This document shows, piece by piece, positions 43,147-52,384 of a DNA stretch of 64,000 nt. Each line of letters opens with the position of its first letter. The first letter of the stretch is position 1. The DNA is from Pedobacter frigiditerrae (GTDB taxonomy: Bacteria; Bacteroidota; Bacteroidia; Sphingobacteriales; Sphingobacteriaceae). The stretch spans positions 744,001 to 808,000 of the forward strand of contig NZ_SJSK01000002.1 of assembly GCF_004331645.1 (NCBI RefSeq). The letters are read 5' to 3'. The notes below the pieces were generated by a model. That model ran no database searches. It had not been told where the DNA came from and saw nothing but the letters and a program-made list of their open reading frames with translations. Position numbers and translations under genes: made by a program.

Positions 43147-45611
43147 TAGCTCGTTTTGAGTTCTTTTTTTCTCCTGAAAATAGAGATTAAGAAACCAACA
43201 ACCATTATAATTGTTCCAACCCAGTACAAATTGATGAGCGGAAACTCTATAGATTTAAATACAATCCAATCTTTAGCTTGTTGCGGTTTTTCATACACCT
43301 GTACTTCAAATTTGTTTTGGTCAGGCAATACTTTTGTAAATCTTAATCTTAAGCCGAGCTCTTCAATGTTTCTAGCAAAGTCAAATGTGTTATTTCCTTT
43401 TACCAAAAATAATGGTTCGGTTTTATAAATTTTACCACTCACATTAACGGCTAATGGTAAACCTATAGCCAAATCGCCAGGTGCTAATTTTAAATCTTTT
43501 ACTACCGGGTTTCTATTTATCGGGTTAACCGTTAAAACACCACTACTTGTATGAATTGTATCGCCCACAGCTAAAGTAACTATCCTTGGTGCTTTAAAAT
43601 TTTCTTCTTCAGCATGCCCTTCATGGTCACCATGTTCTTCTTCATTAGCCTTTACACTAGTCATGTGTGTATAGATATCGGACGTTAAATAATGCTTGGT
43701 ATCTGGAGAAGATATTAAACCCATTTTTTCATTTTGTTGAACATTTGGATTTACTTCAAATTCTTCTTTCACTTTTCCAGATTCATCAATAACTTTAAAA
43801 TTAAGCTTGTAGAATGTATTTGGTGCTATTGTAGTATCACTGATGTAAGTTACCGTATACTTACCCATTTTTTTAGGCTCATTTTTATACAACATGATAT
43901 TTTCGCCAGGCTTTTGATTTTTTTCGAAATCCCTAACGTCTATTTGATTTGTTGCATTAATTGAAACTACCTTACTTGTAGCTGCAGCTACCAATGCACC
44001 TAAGAGTAAAATGGCAAAGCCGATGTGCGCAATTGCAGAACCAGCCAATTTACTTCCTTTTGAGCTGAAAATTCCTGTTAACAATCTTGCATTTGATAAT
44101 ACGGCAAAAAGGCAGCTAAAGGTTAAAAGGATAAACATTAAATTGGTATATACTTTTGTAAAATACACAAACAATGCTGTTAAAACTAAGCTGAATACAA
44201 TTGATGAGATTAAACTGCTATAAAAACGACGCGGGTCTGTTCTTTTATATTTTAAATACTGAGAGAAACCAGAAATTAAGGTCACTAAAAATGCAAAACC
44301 AGACTGCCATTTGTTGTAATATTCGATAGGATTGCTAATCAATTTCGATGTGCCAAAAATCTTATTAAATACTGGATAAGAAGTGGTGACAATTACTTGC
44401 AAACAGGCAACCGTTACTACCAAAGCACCAATAAACATCCAAAATTCGCGAGAATAAGTTTCTTCGTCTTTATGGGTTATTGGTAATTCATTCCATCTTG
44501 TGGCAATAAAATAAACGCTAATGATAACGAATGCTAGGATGTATGCAATTAGGTGACCGAACATCCCTAAATCTGTAAACGAGTGCACAGAGGTATCGCC
44601 CAAAATACCACTTCTGGTTAAAAAAGAAGCATAGAGCACTAAGATGAAACTCATTAACATTAAAGCCATCGCCGTAAAAAATGCGTGGCCAGTGTTTTTA
44701 TAAGCAATTAAAACGTGTACACCTGCAATTAAAGTTAACCAAGGAATGATAGATGCATTTTCTACGGGATCCCAAGCCCAAAAACCACCAAAGTTAAGTG
44801 CTTCATAAGCCCAAAAAGAGCCCATGATAATACCTGTTCCTAAAATCATTACTGCAAATAATGTCCAAGGCAAAACAGGTTTAACCCAATCTTTATAACG
44901 TCTGGTCCACAAGGCTGCAATACCATAAGCAAAAGGCACCACCATACTTGCAAAACCTAAAAACAAGGTAGGTGGATGTATCACCATCCAATAATTCTGC
45001 AACAATGGATTTAGTCCCTTACCGTCTACGATAAACTTTAAATAGTTCTTAAAATTTTCTGGGTCTGCAAAAACTACAGGAGCCATTGATTTTAAATCAA
45101 CAGCGTCTCTTAACAGGATAAAAGGTGAACTTCCAATTCTTTGTCCGAAAATTTCAACGCCCAATAACATTGATGTTAAAAACACTTGTGAAAAAGCAAT
45201 AACAGTCATTACACCATTTTCCCAAGTTTTCCCTTTCCAAATTAGAATGGTACCTAAAATAGATTGCCAAAATGCCCAAAGCCAAAAACTTCCTTCTTGC
45301 CCTTCCCAAAAAGCAGAAACAATGTAGTAAACTGGCAATTCTTTCGAAGAGTGAGAATAAACGTAATTGTATTCGTTATAATGATTTAGGATTAGATAAA
45401 ATAAGGTTACTCCTATACCAATAATAGATATTATATTTACTATAAAACCAATACGACCTAGTTTAGTCCAAGATTTACCTTGTTCGTCTTTATTTTTAAC
45501 AGCGAAGAAATAAGCGATAGTAGATAGTAGAGATGCTGTGAAAGAGAGCACAATAAAAAACTGCCCTATTTTACCAGGAAGGAGGTTTTCTCCTATAAAT
45601 TGAATATCCAT
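43146..45611 (-). CDS. ccmF: Cytochrome c maturation protein CcmF
   Basis: 821 residues, longer than E. coli CcmF (about 647), with a C-terminal extension. Many membrane helices. The WWD heme-handling motif is GGFWAWDPVENASIIPWL (about residue 275), and the conserved histidines are in HPPTLFLGFA and HSFTDLGMFGH. Heme is attached to apocytochrome c by CcmF. The periplasmic insert has a His-rich run (EEHGDHEGHAEEE, near residue 670) that may bind metal. The start overlaps ccmE. Confidence 0.93.
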   Translation of the reverse strand: MDIQFIGENLLPGKIGQFFIVLSFTASLLSTIAYFFAVKNKDEQGKSWTKLGRIGFIVNIISIIGIGVTLFYLILNHYNEYNYVYSHSSKELPVYYIVSAFWEGQEGSFWLWAFWQSILGTILIWKGKTWENGVMTVIAFSQVFLTSMLLGVEIFGQRIGSSPFILLRDAVDLKSMAPVVFADPENFKNYLKFIVDGKGLNPLLQNYWMVIHPPTLFLGFASMVVPFAYGIAALWTRRYKDWVKPVLPWTLFAVMILGTGIIMGSFWAYEALNFGGFWAWDPVENASIIPWLTLIAGVHVLIAYKNTGHAFFTAMALMLMSFILVLYASFLTRSGILGDTSVHSFTDLGMFGHLIAYILAFVIISVYFIATRWNELPITHKDEETYSREFWMFIGALVVTVACLQVIVTTSYPVFNKIFGTSKLISNPIEYYNKWQSGFAFLVTLISGFSQYLKYKRTDPRRFYSSLISSIVFSLVLTALFVYFTKVYTNLMFILLTFSCLFAVLSNARLLTGIFSSKGSKLAGSAIAHIGFAILLLGALVAAATSKVVSINATNQIDVRDFEKNQKPGENIMLYKNEPKKMGKYTVTYISDTTIAPNTFYKLNFKVIDESGKVKEEFEVNPNVQQNEKMGLISSPDTKHYLTSDIYTHMTSVKANEEEHGDHEGHAEEENFKAPRIVTLAVGDTIHTSSGVLTVNPINRNPVVKDLKLAPGDLAIGLPLAVNVSGKIYKTEPLFLVKGNNTFDFARNIEELGLRLRFTKVLPDQNKFEVQVYEKPQQAKDWIVFKSIEFPLINLYWVGTIIMVVGFLISIFRRKKELKTS

Positions 45612-46027
45612 TAAGATTTTTTGTATTGTTTAACCTGACCGTCTTGGCTTACCTCAACCATTTCATCGTTATATTTAGAAGGGCATTTCATTAATATTTT
45701 AGAGGCATAAAAGGTCTCATTTTCCATTTTTCCAATGACAACCAATTTCTCAGAACGTTCAAAATCTTGAGGTTTTGTACCATTTAAAACTACTTTTTTT
45801 ACTTCCCCTTTTTCATCTTTCATGTAAAAAGCAAAATGATTTGGGTCCTTTATTGCATCGTAATGTGTGCCCTTGGTTTTTTCCCAATGTCCAATTACGT
45901 GTTCTTCTTTATTTGAAGATGAGGCTTCGATAAAATTAGAATAGGTATCTGTCTCTGCGTTTAAGCTTACCAAAAAGCCAATGCAAATGGCAATTGTAAT
46001 TAAACCGATAATAGCACTTTTTCTCAT
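45611..46027 (-). CDS. ccmE: Heme chaperone CcmE, CxxxY variant
   Basis: 138 residues: N-terminal membrane anchor (SAIIGLITIAICIGFLVSL), then a periplasmic OB-like domain. E. coli-type CcmE binds heme by the histidine in the HxxxY motif near the C-terminus; here the same place reads ILMKCPSKYNDE, i.e. CxxxY. Such CcmE proteins mark the variant System I known from archaea and some bacteria. It abuts ccmF. A -7 element TATCTTTG lies at 46056-46063 on the minus strand. Confidence 0.9.
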   Translation of the reverse strand: MRKSAIIGLITIAICIGFLVSLNAETDTYSNFIEASSSNKEEHVIGHWEKTKGTHYDAIKDPNHFAFYMKDEKGEVKKVVLNGTKPQDFERSEKLVVIGKMENETFYASKILMKCPSKYNDEMVEVSQDGQVKQYKKS

Positions 46028-46136
46028 GTAGGTTTTAAATTAAAAATCTAGACCACAAAGATAAAAAATTAGGCGTAGCTAAGGCATTTTGGGGCTTCCC
46101 TAATGCGCATCTTGACAATTAATTGATAGTTCTATT

Positions 46137-46245
46137 GAAAAATGTTCATTGGTTCAATTGTTCATTAGTATAATTAGTTCACTTGTATCATTAGTTCGAT
46201 AGTTCATTGTCAACTCAACAAATTAACAACTCAACAGCTCAACTA
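46137..46245. repeat. Imperfect tandem TTCATTAGT/TTAGTTC repeats
   Basis: About 110 bp of low-complexity units GTTCATTGGTTCAATTGTTC and TTAGTTCACTTG, then GTCAACTCAACAAATTAAC and similar AACTCAAC units. It fills the gap between msrA and ccmE. No hairpin of note. Confidence 0.5.
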
Positions 46246-46248
46246 AAC

Positions 46249-46890
46249 TTACTTATACTCATCTTGAAGAAGGTTAGGCAAAGCAAGCCTCAACTTCTGA
46301 ACTTTTGGTCCGCAAACATTAGTGATATAACCTTCATCAGGGTGTAAGCGATAATAATTTTGGTGATATTCTTCTGCCGGATAAAACTTTTCAAGTGGTT
46401 TAATTTCTGTAACTACTGCTTCACTATGTAACTTTGCTCTATTGTATTTAAGAATGGCTTCTTCAATCTGTTTCTTTTCGGTTTCATCGCTGTAAAAAGC
46501 TACAGAGCGATAACTGGTTCCAAGATCTGGACCTTGCCTGTTTAATTGAGTGGGGTCATGCATTACAAAAAAGGCTTCCAATAATTGGCTAAAGCTAATC
46601 ACATTTGGGTTATAAATTATTTGAACCGACTCTGCATGACCAGTTCTATCAGCACTTACTTCTTCATAAGTTGGATTATCTTTTGTTCCACCCGCATAAC
46701 CACTAGTAGCTTTAGAAACTCCTTTTAACTCAGAAAACCCTTCTTGAAGTCCCCAAAAACAACCACCAGCAAAAACGGCAACTTGTTCTTTAGCATTAGG
46801 TTTTGGCAATGCTGCTTTTTTCTGCTCGCCATCATTACTACAAGATGAAAAAACAATTGCTGCGAATAAAATTCCAAATAAGTACTTCAT
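46249..46890 (-). CDS. msrA: Peptide-methionine (S)-S-oxide reductase, lipoprotein form
   Basis: 213 residues. Lipoprotein signal MKYLFGILFAAIVFSSCSND, so it acts in the periplasm or outer membrane side. The catalytic cysteine is in AVFAGGCFWGLQEGF, and the family segments SGYAGGTKDNPTYEEVSADRTGHAE and YHQNYYRLHPDEG follow. Repairs oxidised methionine. It lies inside the ccm region without obvious operon linkage. Confidence 0.94.
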   Translation of the reverse strand: MKYLFGILFAAIVFSSCSNDGEQKKAALPKPNAKEQVAVFAGGCFWGLQEGFSELKGVSKATSGYAGGTKDNPTYEEVSADRTGHAESVQIIYNPNVISFSQLLEAFFVMHDPTQLNRQGPDLGTSYRSVAFYSDETEKKQIEEAILKYNRAKLHSEAVVTEIKPLEKFYPAEEYHQNYYRLHPDEGYITNVCGPKVQKLRLALPNLLQDEYK

Positions 46891-47041
46891 AAAATTCCTT
46901 TTCTACAATATACGCAATGGTATGATTTTTTGTTTTTAAAGATTGTCATTACTAAATAATATTGATAGCAAATAAAATACCCAATGTTAGGTATATAGGT
47001 TATGTAACCACTAGACTATTTTTGATGAATAAGTAGTCTAA

Positions 47042-47497
47042 ATGCAAAACACAAAAAAAGACATTAGCCTAACCTTTCTTTATTTTTTATTATCAACTTT
47101 AATTACGGGTTGGTTTATTCACCAAAAGTATGCTCTTTATGAAAATACCCAGCAAATGTTATTATCTGGCAGTATTGCTGGCGCAAAATGGGGGATTCAA
47201 ATTTTAGCTGCTTTACTTTTCCTCGGCAAAAAGAAATTTGAATTTATCCGTAGAATTAGTTTTGTCTGTTTTATAGGTTCTGCCCTATTGCTTTCTTATT
47301 ATTTAATAGCATACTTACCCATTTCAAATGCCAATCAGTTTTTATTGGCACTTGGCTTATGTGTTAGCGTAATGATCTTTTTATATTTCAAGGCGATAAA
47401 TCACACCCATATTAGCTTAAAATGGCATTTCGGATGGGTTTTATGCCTTAGCATTGCCATTACTTTACAATTAACTATTGTTTTTCATATCATCTAA
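47042..47497 (+). CDS. Small four-helix membrane protein of unknown function
   Basis: 151 residues with four hydrophobic segments (8-28, 48-65, 72-92, 98-118) and a fifth near the end. Short positively charged loops. No domain recognised. Oriented opposite to its ccm/msrA neighbours. A -7-like TATTTTTG lies at 47017-47024. A region of dispersed repeats follows. Confidence 0.7.
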   Translation: MQNTKKDISLTFLYFLLSTLITGWFIHQKYALYENTQQMLLSGSIAGAKWGIQILAALLFLGKKKFEFIRRISFVCFIGSALLLSYYLIAYLPISNANQFLLALGLCVSVMIFLYFKAINHTHISLKWHFGWVLCLSIAITLQLTIVFHII

Positions 47498-47534
47498 TTT
47501 TTTGAAGCGCGGTTGTAGCAATTTTTTAATTGTG

Positions 47535-47565
47535 CGTCATGCTCAGCTCAACTGGGCATCTTAAT
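47535..47565. repeat. REP-like palindrome, inverted copy
   Basis: CGTCATGCTCAGCTCAACTG then GGCATCTTAAT, the reverse orientation of the copies at 32639 and 41034. Confidence 0.6.
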
Positions 47566-47853
47566 ACAATTTTACTTCTATATTTAATAACTTCTCTTAC
47601 CTTCCCTTCGCTTTAAGGTTCCCGTTTGCACGGGAATGACGTTAGATTTTCGGGATTGGGACCAAACGTTAGGATAATCGGGATTGAGCTATTTTACTAA
47701 GACTTGTGCAAGGAAACCGCTCATAGTTGCAAAAATTTCGTTTTCTAAACCCGATTGCAGCTTATAGCCCGAAATTGAGGAACGAGATGAGGTCTTGAAG
47801 CGCAAAGCGGGACTGCTTTAACCAATGAAATACTGAATTTGCTTTTCAAACAA

Positions 47854-47885
47854 AAAACCCTTCAACTAATACGCTGAAGGGTTTT
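47854..47885 (-). terminator. Terminator of gdhA
   Basis: AAAACCCTTCA (47854-47864) pairs with TGAAGGGTTTT (47875-47885); the minus-strand copy ends in a T-run, 40 nt after the gdhA stop. Confidence 0.8.
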
Positions 47886-47924
47886 AATATTTATCCTAAG
47901 ACTAGCAAAGGAGATAGATTGTTG

Positions 47925-49346
47925 TTATGGCCAAACACCCAAATTCATATAAGAAACAGCAATTTTATCAATTGAATTCACAAAAGCTGCAGTTCTTAAA
48001 GTTTTAACCTCTGGTTTGTTAAGCCAAGTTTCCCTGATTTCACGATAAGAATGAATCATGGTGTCTTCTAAACCAGAGTTTACCAATTCCATTTCAGATG
48101 CACCTTTAACAATCATTAAACGATTTTCGGCAGGAATGGTTTTCCCAGTTAAGCTTTCTAAAGTGTTAATCAAGTTAGCGTTAGAGTTTTCTGCATAACG
48201 ACTTTCCATGCGACCAAATGCTACGTGAGAAAGATTTTTTAACCATTCGAAATAAGAAACCGTTACACCACCAGCATTACAATACATATCAGGAATAATC
48301 ATTCCGCCCATTTCTGTAAAGATTTCTTCAGCTTCTGGAGTTGTCGGTCCGTTTGCACCTTCAGCAATAATTTTTGCCTTAATATTACGAATATTCGATT
48401 CCGTAATTTGGTTCTCTAATGCTGCTGGAACTAAAATATCGCAATCTTGTTCTAAACCTTCCATTGAGTTCTTGAAGCTTGTAGCGCCTTCAAAATCTAA
48501 AATAGAGCCACTGTTTTTACGATGGGCAAAAACTTCGTCGATATTTAATCCATTTGCGTTGTAGATAGCACCTTCAAATTCACAGATCCCAACAATGGTA
48601 GCACCGAATTCCGCCAAGAATTTAGCTGAGTGATAACCTACATTACCTAAACCTTGAACGATTACTCTTTTACCATCTAAGCCAGCAGTTAAACCAACTT
48701 TGGCCATATCTTCTGCAAATGAAACGCACTCACGTACGGCGTAAGCCACACCACGACCAGTAGCCTCTTTTCTACCACGAATACCATGCAATGCAATTGG
48801 TTTACCCGTTACACAACCTAATGCATCTAGTTGACCAGGATTCATGGTCATATAAGTATCTGCAATCCAACTCATTTCACGTTCACCAGACCCATAATCA
48901 GGAGCAGGAACATCGATACCAGGACCAATAAAATTCTTTTTAATTAATTCTGTTGTGTAACGACGAGTGATTGTTTCTAACTCGGCAACAGTATAGTTTT
49001 TTGGATTGATGCAAATTCCGCCTTTGGCACCGCCAAAAGGAACATTTACAATGGCACACTTATAAGTCATTAATGCTGCAAGCGCCATTACCTCGTCTTC
49101 GTTAACCATTTCGCTATAGCGAATACCGCCCTTTGTTGGGCTCATGTGATGCGAGTGTTCTACACGCCATGCATCAATTACTTCGAAACCGTTTCCTCTG
49201 CGGATAGGAAATTGAAAACGGTACACACTGTTACATGCTTTTATTTGAGCCAATAAACCTTCTGGATGATTGGTAAATTGTGCGGCACTATCAAAGTTCT
49301 TACAAACATCTTGAAAGAAACTTGTCTCGTTTGCTGTATTAGCCAT
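47925..49346 (-). CDS. gdhA: Glu/Leu/Phe/Val dehydrogenase
   Basis: 473 residues. Substrate-binding lysine in [15 protein letters not shown], catalytic [19 protein letters not shown], and NAD(P)-fold [23 protein letters not shown] (a GxGxxG motif). [18 protein letters not shown] is typical of glutamate dehydrogenases. Reversible deamination of glutamate. Cofactor preference not assigned. The closest known relatives are hexameric GDHs of Bacteroidota. It divides the ccm genes into two blocks. Confidence 0.93.
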   Translation of the reverse strand: MANTANETSFFQDVCKNFDSAAQFTNHPEGLLAQIKACNSVYRFQFPIRRGNGFEVIDAWRVEHSHHMSPTKGGIRYSEMVNEDEVMALAALMTYKCAIVNVPFGGAKGGICINPKNYTVAELETITRRYTTELIKKNFIGPGIDVPAPDYGSGEREMSWIADTYMTMNPGQLDALGCVTGKPIALHGIRGRKEATGRGVAYAVRECVSFAEDMAKVGLTAGLDGKRVIVQGLGNVGYHSAKFLAEFGATIVGICEFEGAIYNANGLNIDEVFAHRKNSGSILDFEGATSFKNSMEGLEQDCDILVPAALENQITESNIRNIKAKIIAEGANGPTTPEAEEIFTEMGGMIIPDMYCNAGGVTVSYFEWLKNLSHVAFGRMESRYAENSNANLINTLESLTGKTIPAENRLMIVKGASEMELVNSGLEDTMIHSYREIRETWLNKPEVKTLRTAAFVNSIDKIAVSYMNLGVWP

Positions 49347-49490
49347 TATTTGTAGTTTTATAAATTGTAGTTAGTATTTACGGCTGCAAAATTGCAACTA
49401 AATAAACCATTAATGCAAGTATAAATTTGCTTAGTGTACTAAAAACACAGTTGTAAAAACATTAAAAGAGTAGCGCTATGACGTTTAAAA

Positions 49491-49712
49491 TTAGTTTTTA
49501 TCAGAAGATTTTTTTTCTAACATTTTTAATCTTTTGTCGAGAGTGAAGAGATAGACTAGCAATCCAACTAAAATTATGACGATAACAGCTACCACAACAT
49601 AAATTTTTCCATTACTTCTAAAAGCATCGGCCATTTCTACCTCATTGTTTTGAGCGAACAAATTAAGGGTAGTCATTAACATCATTAAAGTAAAAGCGAT
49701 TTTCTTCATCAT
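49491..49712 (-). CDS. ccmD: CcmD-like small membrane protein
   Basis: 73 residues from MMKKIAF (ATG at 49712-49710); a longer frame adds residues lying inside ccmC. Contains a signal-like segment and one hydrophobic helix (KIYVVVAVIVIILVGLLVYLF) followed by a charged tail (LDKRLKMLEKKSSDKN). This architecture and position behind ccmC fit the CcmD family, which stabilises the CcmC-CcmE complex. The ATG overlaps the last base of the ccmC stop. Confidence 0.8.
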   Translation of the reverse strand: MMKKIAFTLMMLMTTLNLFAQNNEVEMADAFRSNGKIYVVVAVIVIILVGLLVYLFTLDKRLKMLEKKSSDKN

Positions 49713-50371
49713 TATAAATTTGATTTGTTTTCTAAAACACGAGTTCTGAAACGAATGGTATAAATCCAGTAGCCAATTAGTATCCAGCCTAAACAAGCAG
49801 GGTAAAATACCATTCGCATTCTGCTATCTAAATCGTAACTGTTAAAACCTGGATTACCGCCATTGCCCGGGTGCAAAGATGATTGTAAGCGTGGCAAAAC
49901 AAATAGCAGAACCACCATCATTGGAAAGGCGAAAATATTATAGATGGCAGATATTTTAGCACGTTTTTGTTCTTCATCTATCGCATTGCGAAGTACTAAG
50001 TAAGCAAAGTATAATAAGATAGAAATGGCAGCAAAGTTTTGTTTTGGGTCGAAACTCCAAAATTGCCCCCAAGTAAATTTGGCCCAAACAGCACCTGTTA
50101 TTAACCCTAAAATACCAAAAATTATTCCTGCATTTACAGCTTCAACAGCTCTAATGTCGTCTATTTCTTTTTTAGAACTAAGTGAAATAACACTGTAAAC
50201 CACTGAGATTGTAAAAAGAACAATCATGGCAAACCACATGGGCACGTGGAAGTATAAATTTCTAATGGTTTCATTTAAAATATTAAGGTGCGGCACGCCA
50301 AGTAACAAACCCGCAATAGTAGTGTAAATCACTAAAACAGCACCTAAAATCTTCCACCAAGTTTTTCGCAT
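49712..50371 (-). CDS. ccmC: Heme exporter protein CcmC
   Basis: 219 residues with six hydrophobic helices. The tryptophan-rich motif WAKFTWGQFWSFDPKQNFAAI near residue 100 is the WWD heme-handling site; its DPK end resembles the CcsA type. Histidines flanking it are present (VPHLNI, LYFHVPMW, SLHPGN). CcmC loads heme on CcmE. It is 22 nt after ccmB. Confidence 0.92.
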   Translation of the reverse strand: MRKTWWKILGAVLVIYTTIAGLLLGVPHLNILNETIRNLYFHVPMWFAMIVLFTISVVYSVISLSSKKEIDDIRAVEAVNAGIIFGILGLITGAVWAKFTWGQFWSFDPKQNFAAISILLYFAYLVLRNAIDEEQKRAKISAIYNIFAFPMMVVLLFVLPRLQSSLHPGNGGNPGFNSYDLDSRMRMVFYPACLGWILIGYWIYTIRFRTRVLENKSNL

Positions 50372-50393
50372 TTTTATATTTTGATTTGGTTAT

Positions 50394-51056
50394 TTAATCT
50401 CGCCACAAATATGGGAATAATATTAAAGAAACGCCCATTACCATTGCATTAATCAACAATAAGAGGCCAACATCATCTAAACTTACACTTCTATCTAAAC
50501 CGTCAATTGCATTTTTAGCCAATTTAACCAACACAATTAATACGGGAATTATAATAGGAAAACTTAAAATTGCCATTAACATACCACCATTACCAGCTTT
50601 AGATGCAATTGCAGACACCATGGTAAATATGGTAGCAAAACTTAAGCTACCCACAATTGCTGCCACTAAGTACATTAGGACATCAGTTCCTTCTGGAAAT
50701 TCGAAAACCATACTGTAAAACAGCAAAGCAATGATAGTTAGTACAATCATCAATAGCGAATTGTAGACTGTTTTAGCTATGATTAAAGAAATTGGGCTTA
50801 CCAAAGTATATATATATAAATGTCTGCCTTTGCTTTCTTGCAAGAAACTTTTAGCCACAGCATTTATGGAAGCGAAAAGCATGATAATCCAGAACAACGC
50901 ATTCCAAGTTAATTTTTCTACGGTAACAAAAGATAAATAACAGACAAAAACGGTAGAGACTACATAAAGCAAAACCCCATTAAGTGCGTATTTGTTACGC
51001 CATTCTAATAACATTTCTTTTTTAATAAGATGTTTAATCTGGTTTGCAATTTGCAT
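50394..51056 (-). CDS. ccmB: Heme exporter protein CcmB
   Basis: 220 residues from ATG at 51056 (MQIANQIKHLIKKEMLLEWRNK); a GTG two codons earlier would fall on the promoter element. Six membrane helices and the conserved LLEWRNKYALNG and LVSPISLIIAKTVYNSLLM segments. CcmB is the permease of the CcmABCD complex that releases holo-CcmE. No CcmA ATPase is adjacent. A -7 element TATCTTTG (51062-51069, minus) ends 5 nt before the ATG. Confidence 0.9.
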   Translation of the reverse strand: MQIANQIKHLIKKEMLLEWRNKYALNGVLLYVVSTVFVCYLSFVTVEKLTWNALFWIIMLFASINAVAKSFLQESKGRHLYIYTLVSPISLIIAKTVYNSLLMIVLTIIALLFYSMVFEFPEGTDVLMYLVAAIVGSLSFATIFTMVSAIASKAGNGGMLMAILSFPIIIPVLIVLVKLAKNAIDGLDRSVSLDDVGLLLLINAMVMGVSLILFPYLWRD

Positions 51057-51061
51057 GGCCA

Positions 51062-51069
51062 CAAAGATA
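51062..51069 (-). promoter_or_regulatory. -7 promoter element of ccmB (leaderless)
   Basis: TATCTTTG on the minus strand, only 5 nt before the ccmB ATG. Transcription would start at or within a few bases of the start codon. Confidence 0.5.
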
Positions 51070-51205
51070 GTTTTTTGAGCCTAAAGCCGAAAGACCAAAG
51101 CTTAAAGTGACAAAACGTTGATTTGACATTTAAAATATTTAGAAAATGTATCTCGATACTTTCTACTTGATACTTGATACTATTTTATTGTAATATTGTA
51201 TTGAA

Positions 51206-51688
51206 ATGGAAAAATATTGCAGTGTAGTTAAATCACCCATAGGGGATATTATCATTTTAGCTGATGATCATGCTGTAAACGTAATTACTTTTGGTTCTAG
51301 AGACATTGAAGGTCTTCAAGAAAATTCCATCAGCCAGTTGGCGGCAAAAGAATTAACACAATATTTTGAAGGAAATTTGCAAGAATTCTCCTTCCCTATG
51401 GCTCAGGAAGGAACCGAATTTCAAAAAGAGGTTTGGCAAAATCTATTAAAAATTCCTTATGGTGAAACTACGTCTTACGCTAAGTTTTCGGCGCACAAAC
51501 CTCTAGCTATTAGAGCTATTGCAGCAGCAAACGGAAAGAATAATATTGCCATAGTAGTGCCTTGCCATAGAGTTATTGGCAGCGATGGAAAGTTGGTTGG
51601 TTATGCCGGCGAACTATGGCGCAAAAAATGGCTATTGCAACATGAAATAGAAGTTGCTCAAAAGGGGCAAACAGAGTTGAAGTTTTAA
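51206..51688 (+). CDS. ogt: Methylated-DNA-protein-cysteine methyltransferase
   Basis: 160 residues. The alkyl-accepting cysteine is in VVPCHRVIGSDGKLVGYAGELWRK; the DNA-recognition helix FQKEVWQNLLKIPYGETTSYAKFS precedes it. Repairs O6-alkylguanine. Length is typical of Ogt/AGT single-domain forms without Ada. The upstream gap has a repeat of the GATACTTGATAC family. Confidence 0.94.
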   Translation: MEKYCSVVKSPIGDIIILADDHAVNVITFGSRDIEGLQENSISQLAAKELTQYFEGNLQEFSFPMAQEGTEFQKEVWQNLLKIPYGETTSYAKFSAHKPLAIRAIAAANGKNNIAIVVPCHRVIGSDGKLVGYAGELWRKKWLLQHEIEVAQKGQTELKF

Positions 51689-51725
51689 GAAAGTCCGAAA
51701 GTTATTAGTCGGGAAGTCGGAAAAT
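51689..51725. repeat. AAGTCCGAAAGT dispersed repeat
   Basis: AAGTCCGAAAGTTATTAGTCGGGAAGTCGG lies after ogt. Related AAGTCCGAAAGTC at 58108-58121 and the inverted GACTTTCGGACTTTCGGAC at about 59130-59148. Confidence 0.5.
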
Positions 51726-51815
51726 TTAGCACAATAATTGTAAATTGTAATTTGATGGCTGTTAAGAAGGCGGTTTTAAATTTTAACAATCGTAAATCTA
51801 AAATCGTAAATTAAA

Positions 51816-52331
51816 ATGAACCCATATTTAGATATAGCATTAAGAAGTTTAGCTGTTTATGCATTTATGCTGATTGCCATTCGTTTAACAGGCAAAAAAG
51901 AATTTTCTCAGCTCAATACAATTGATGTGGTGTTGATTTTATTAATTAGCAATGCCGTACAAAACGCAATGGTTGGCAACGATACAAGCTTACTCGGCGG
52001 ATTAGCCGCAGCTGCTGTACTTTTTATTCTCAATTACATCCTTAAAAAAGTAGCTTTTAAAAGCAAAAAGGTTAGAGAGTTGATTTTTGAACATCCAGAA
52101 ATTTTAATTCACAACGGTAAGTTAAACTTTGATAAGTTAAGTCACTTGGGAATTAGTGACGAAGAATTAAAAGAGGCAATGAGAGAACATGGCGTTGAAC
52201 ATTATAAAGATGTAAAACTAGCCATCTTTGAAGTCGATGGAAATATCAGTATTATTTCTGGTGATAAAAGTTTAAAGCAAACTCATTTTAAACGAAAAAA
52301 GGCGCACAAAACTTTGGTTTTAAATAGTTAA
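51816..52331 (+). CDS. YetF/DUF421 family membrane protein
   Basis: 171 residues. Two or three N-terminal membrane helices (AVYAFMLIAIRLTGKKEFSQ, LILLISNAVQNAMVGND, LAAAAVLFILNYIL) and a soluble C-terminal DUF421 domain with FEHPEILIHNGKLNFDKL and DEELKEAMREHGVE. Related YetF/YdfS proteins are implicated in membrane stress in Bacillus. Shorter than the Bacillus type. Confidence 0.85.
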   Translation: MNPYLDIALRSLAVYAFMLIAIRLTGKKEFSQLNTIDVVLILLISNAVQNAMVGNDTSLLGGLAAAAVLFILNYILKKVAFKSKKVRELIFEHPEILIHNGKLNFDKLSHLGISDEELKEAMREHGVEHYKDVKLAIFEVDGNISIISGDKSLKQTHFKRKKAHKTLVLNS

Positions 52332-52384
52332 CTCCTAAAATCTTCTGATAAATTGTTTTCGTAAATAAGATTAAATCATCTTAT

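Larger units (their letters stand above)
47498..47924. other. Repeat-rich intergenic region (427 bp)
   Basis: No gene seen. It contains a REP-like palindrome (47535-47565), a CCCGTTTGCACGGG hairpin near 47629-47642, a member of the GGGACTG dispersed family (about 47740-47817), and the gdhA terminator (47854-47885). Confidence 0.6.

Noticed and set aside
43734..44223. Plus-strand frames opposite ccmF
   Set aside because: Shadows of a well supported gene; no start signals or homology.
46137..46245. Possible CRISPR-like array
   Set aside because: Units are short, imperfect and without regular spacers; it is low-complexity repeat DNA.
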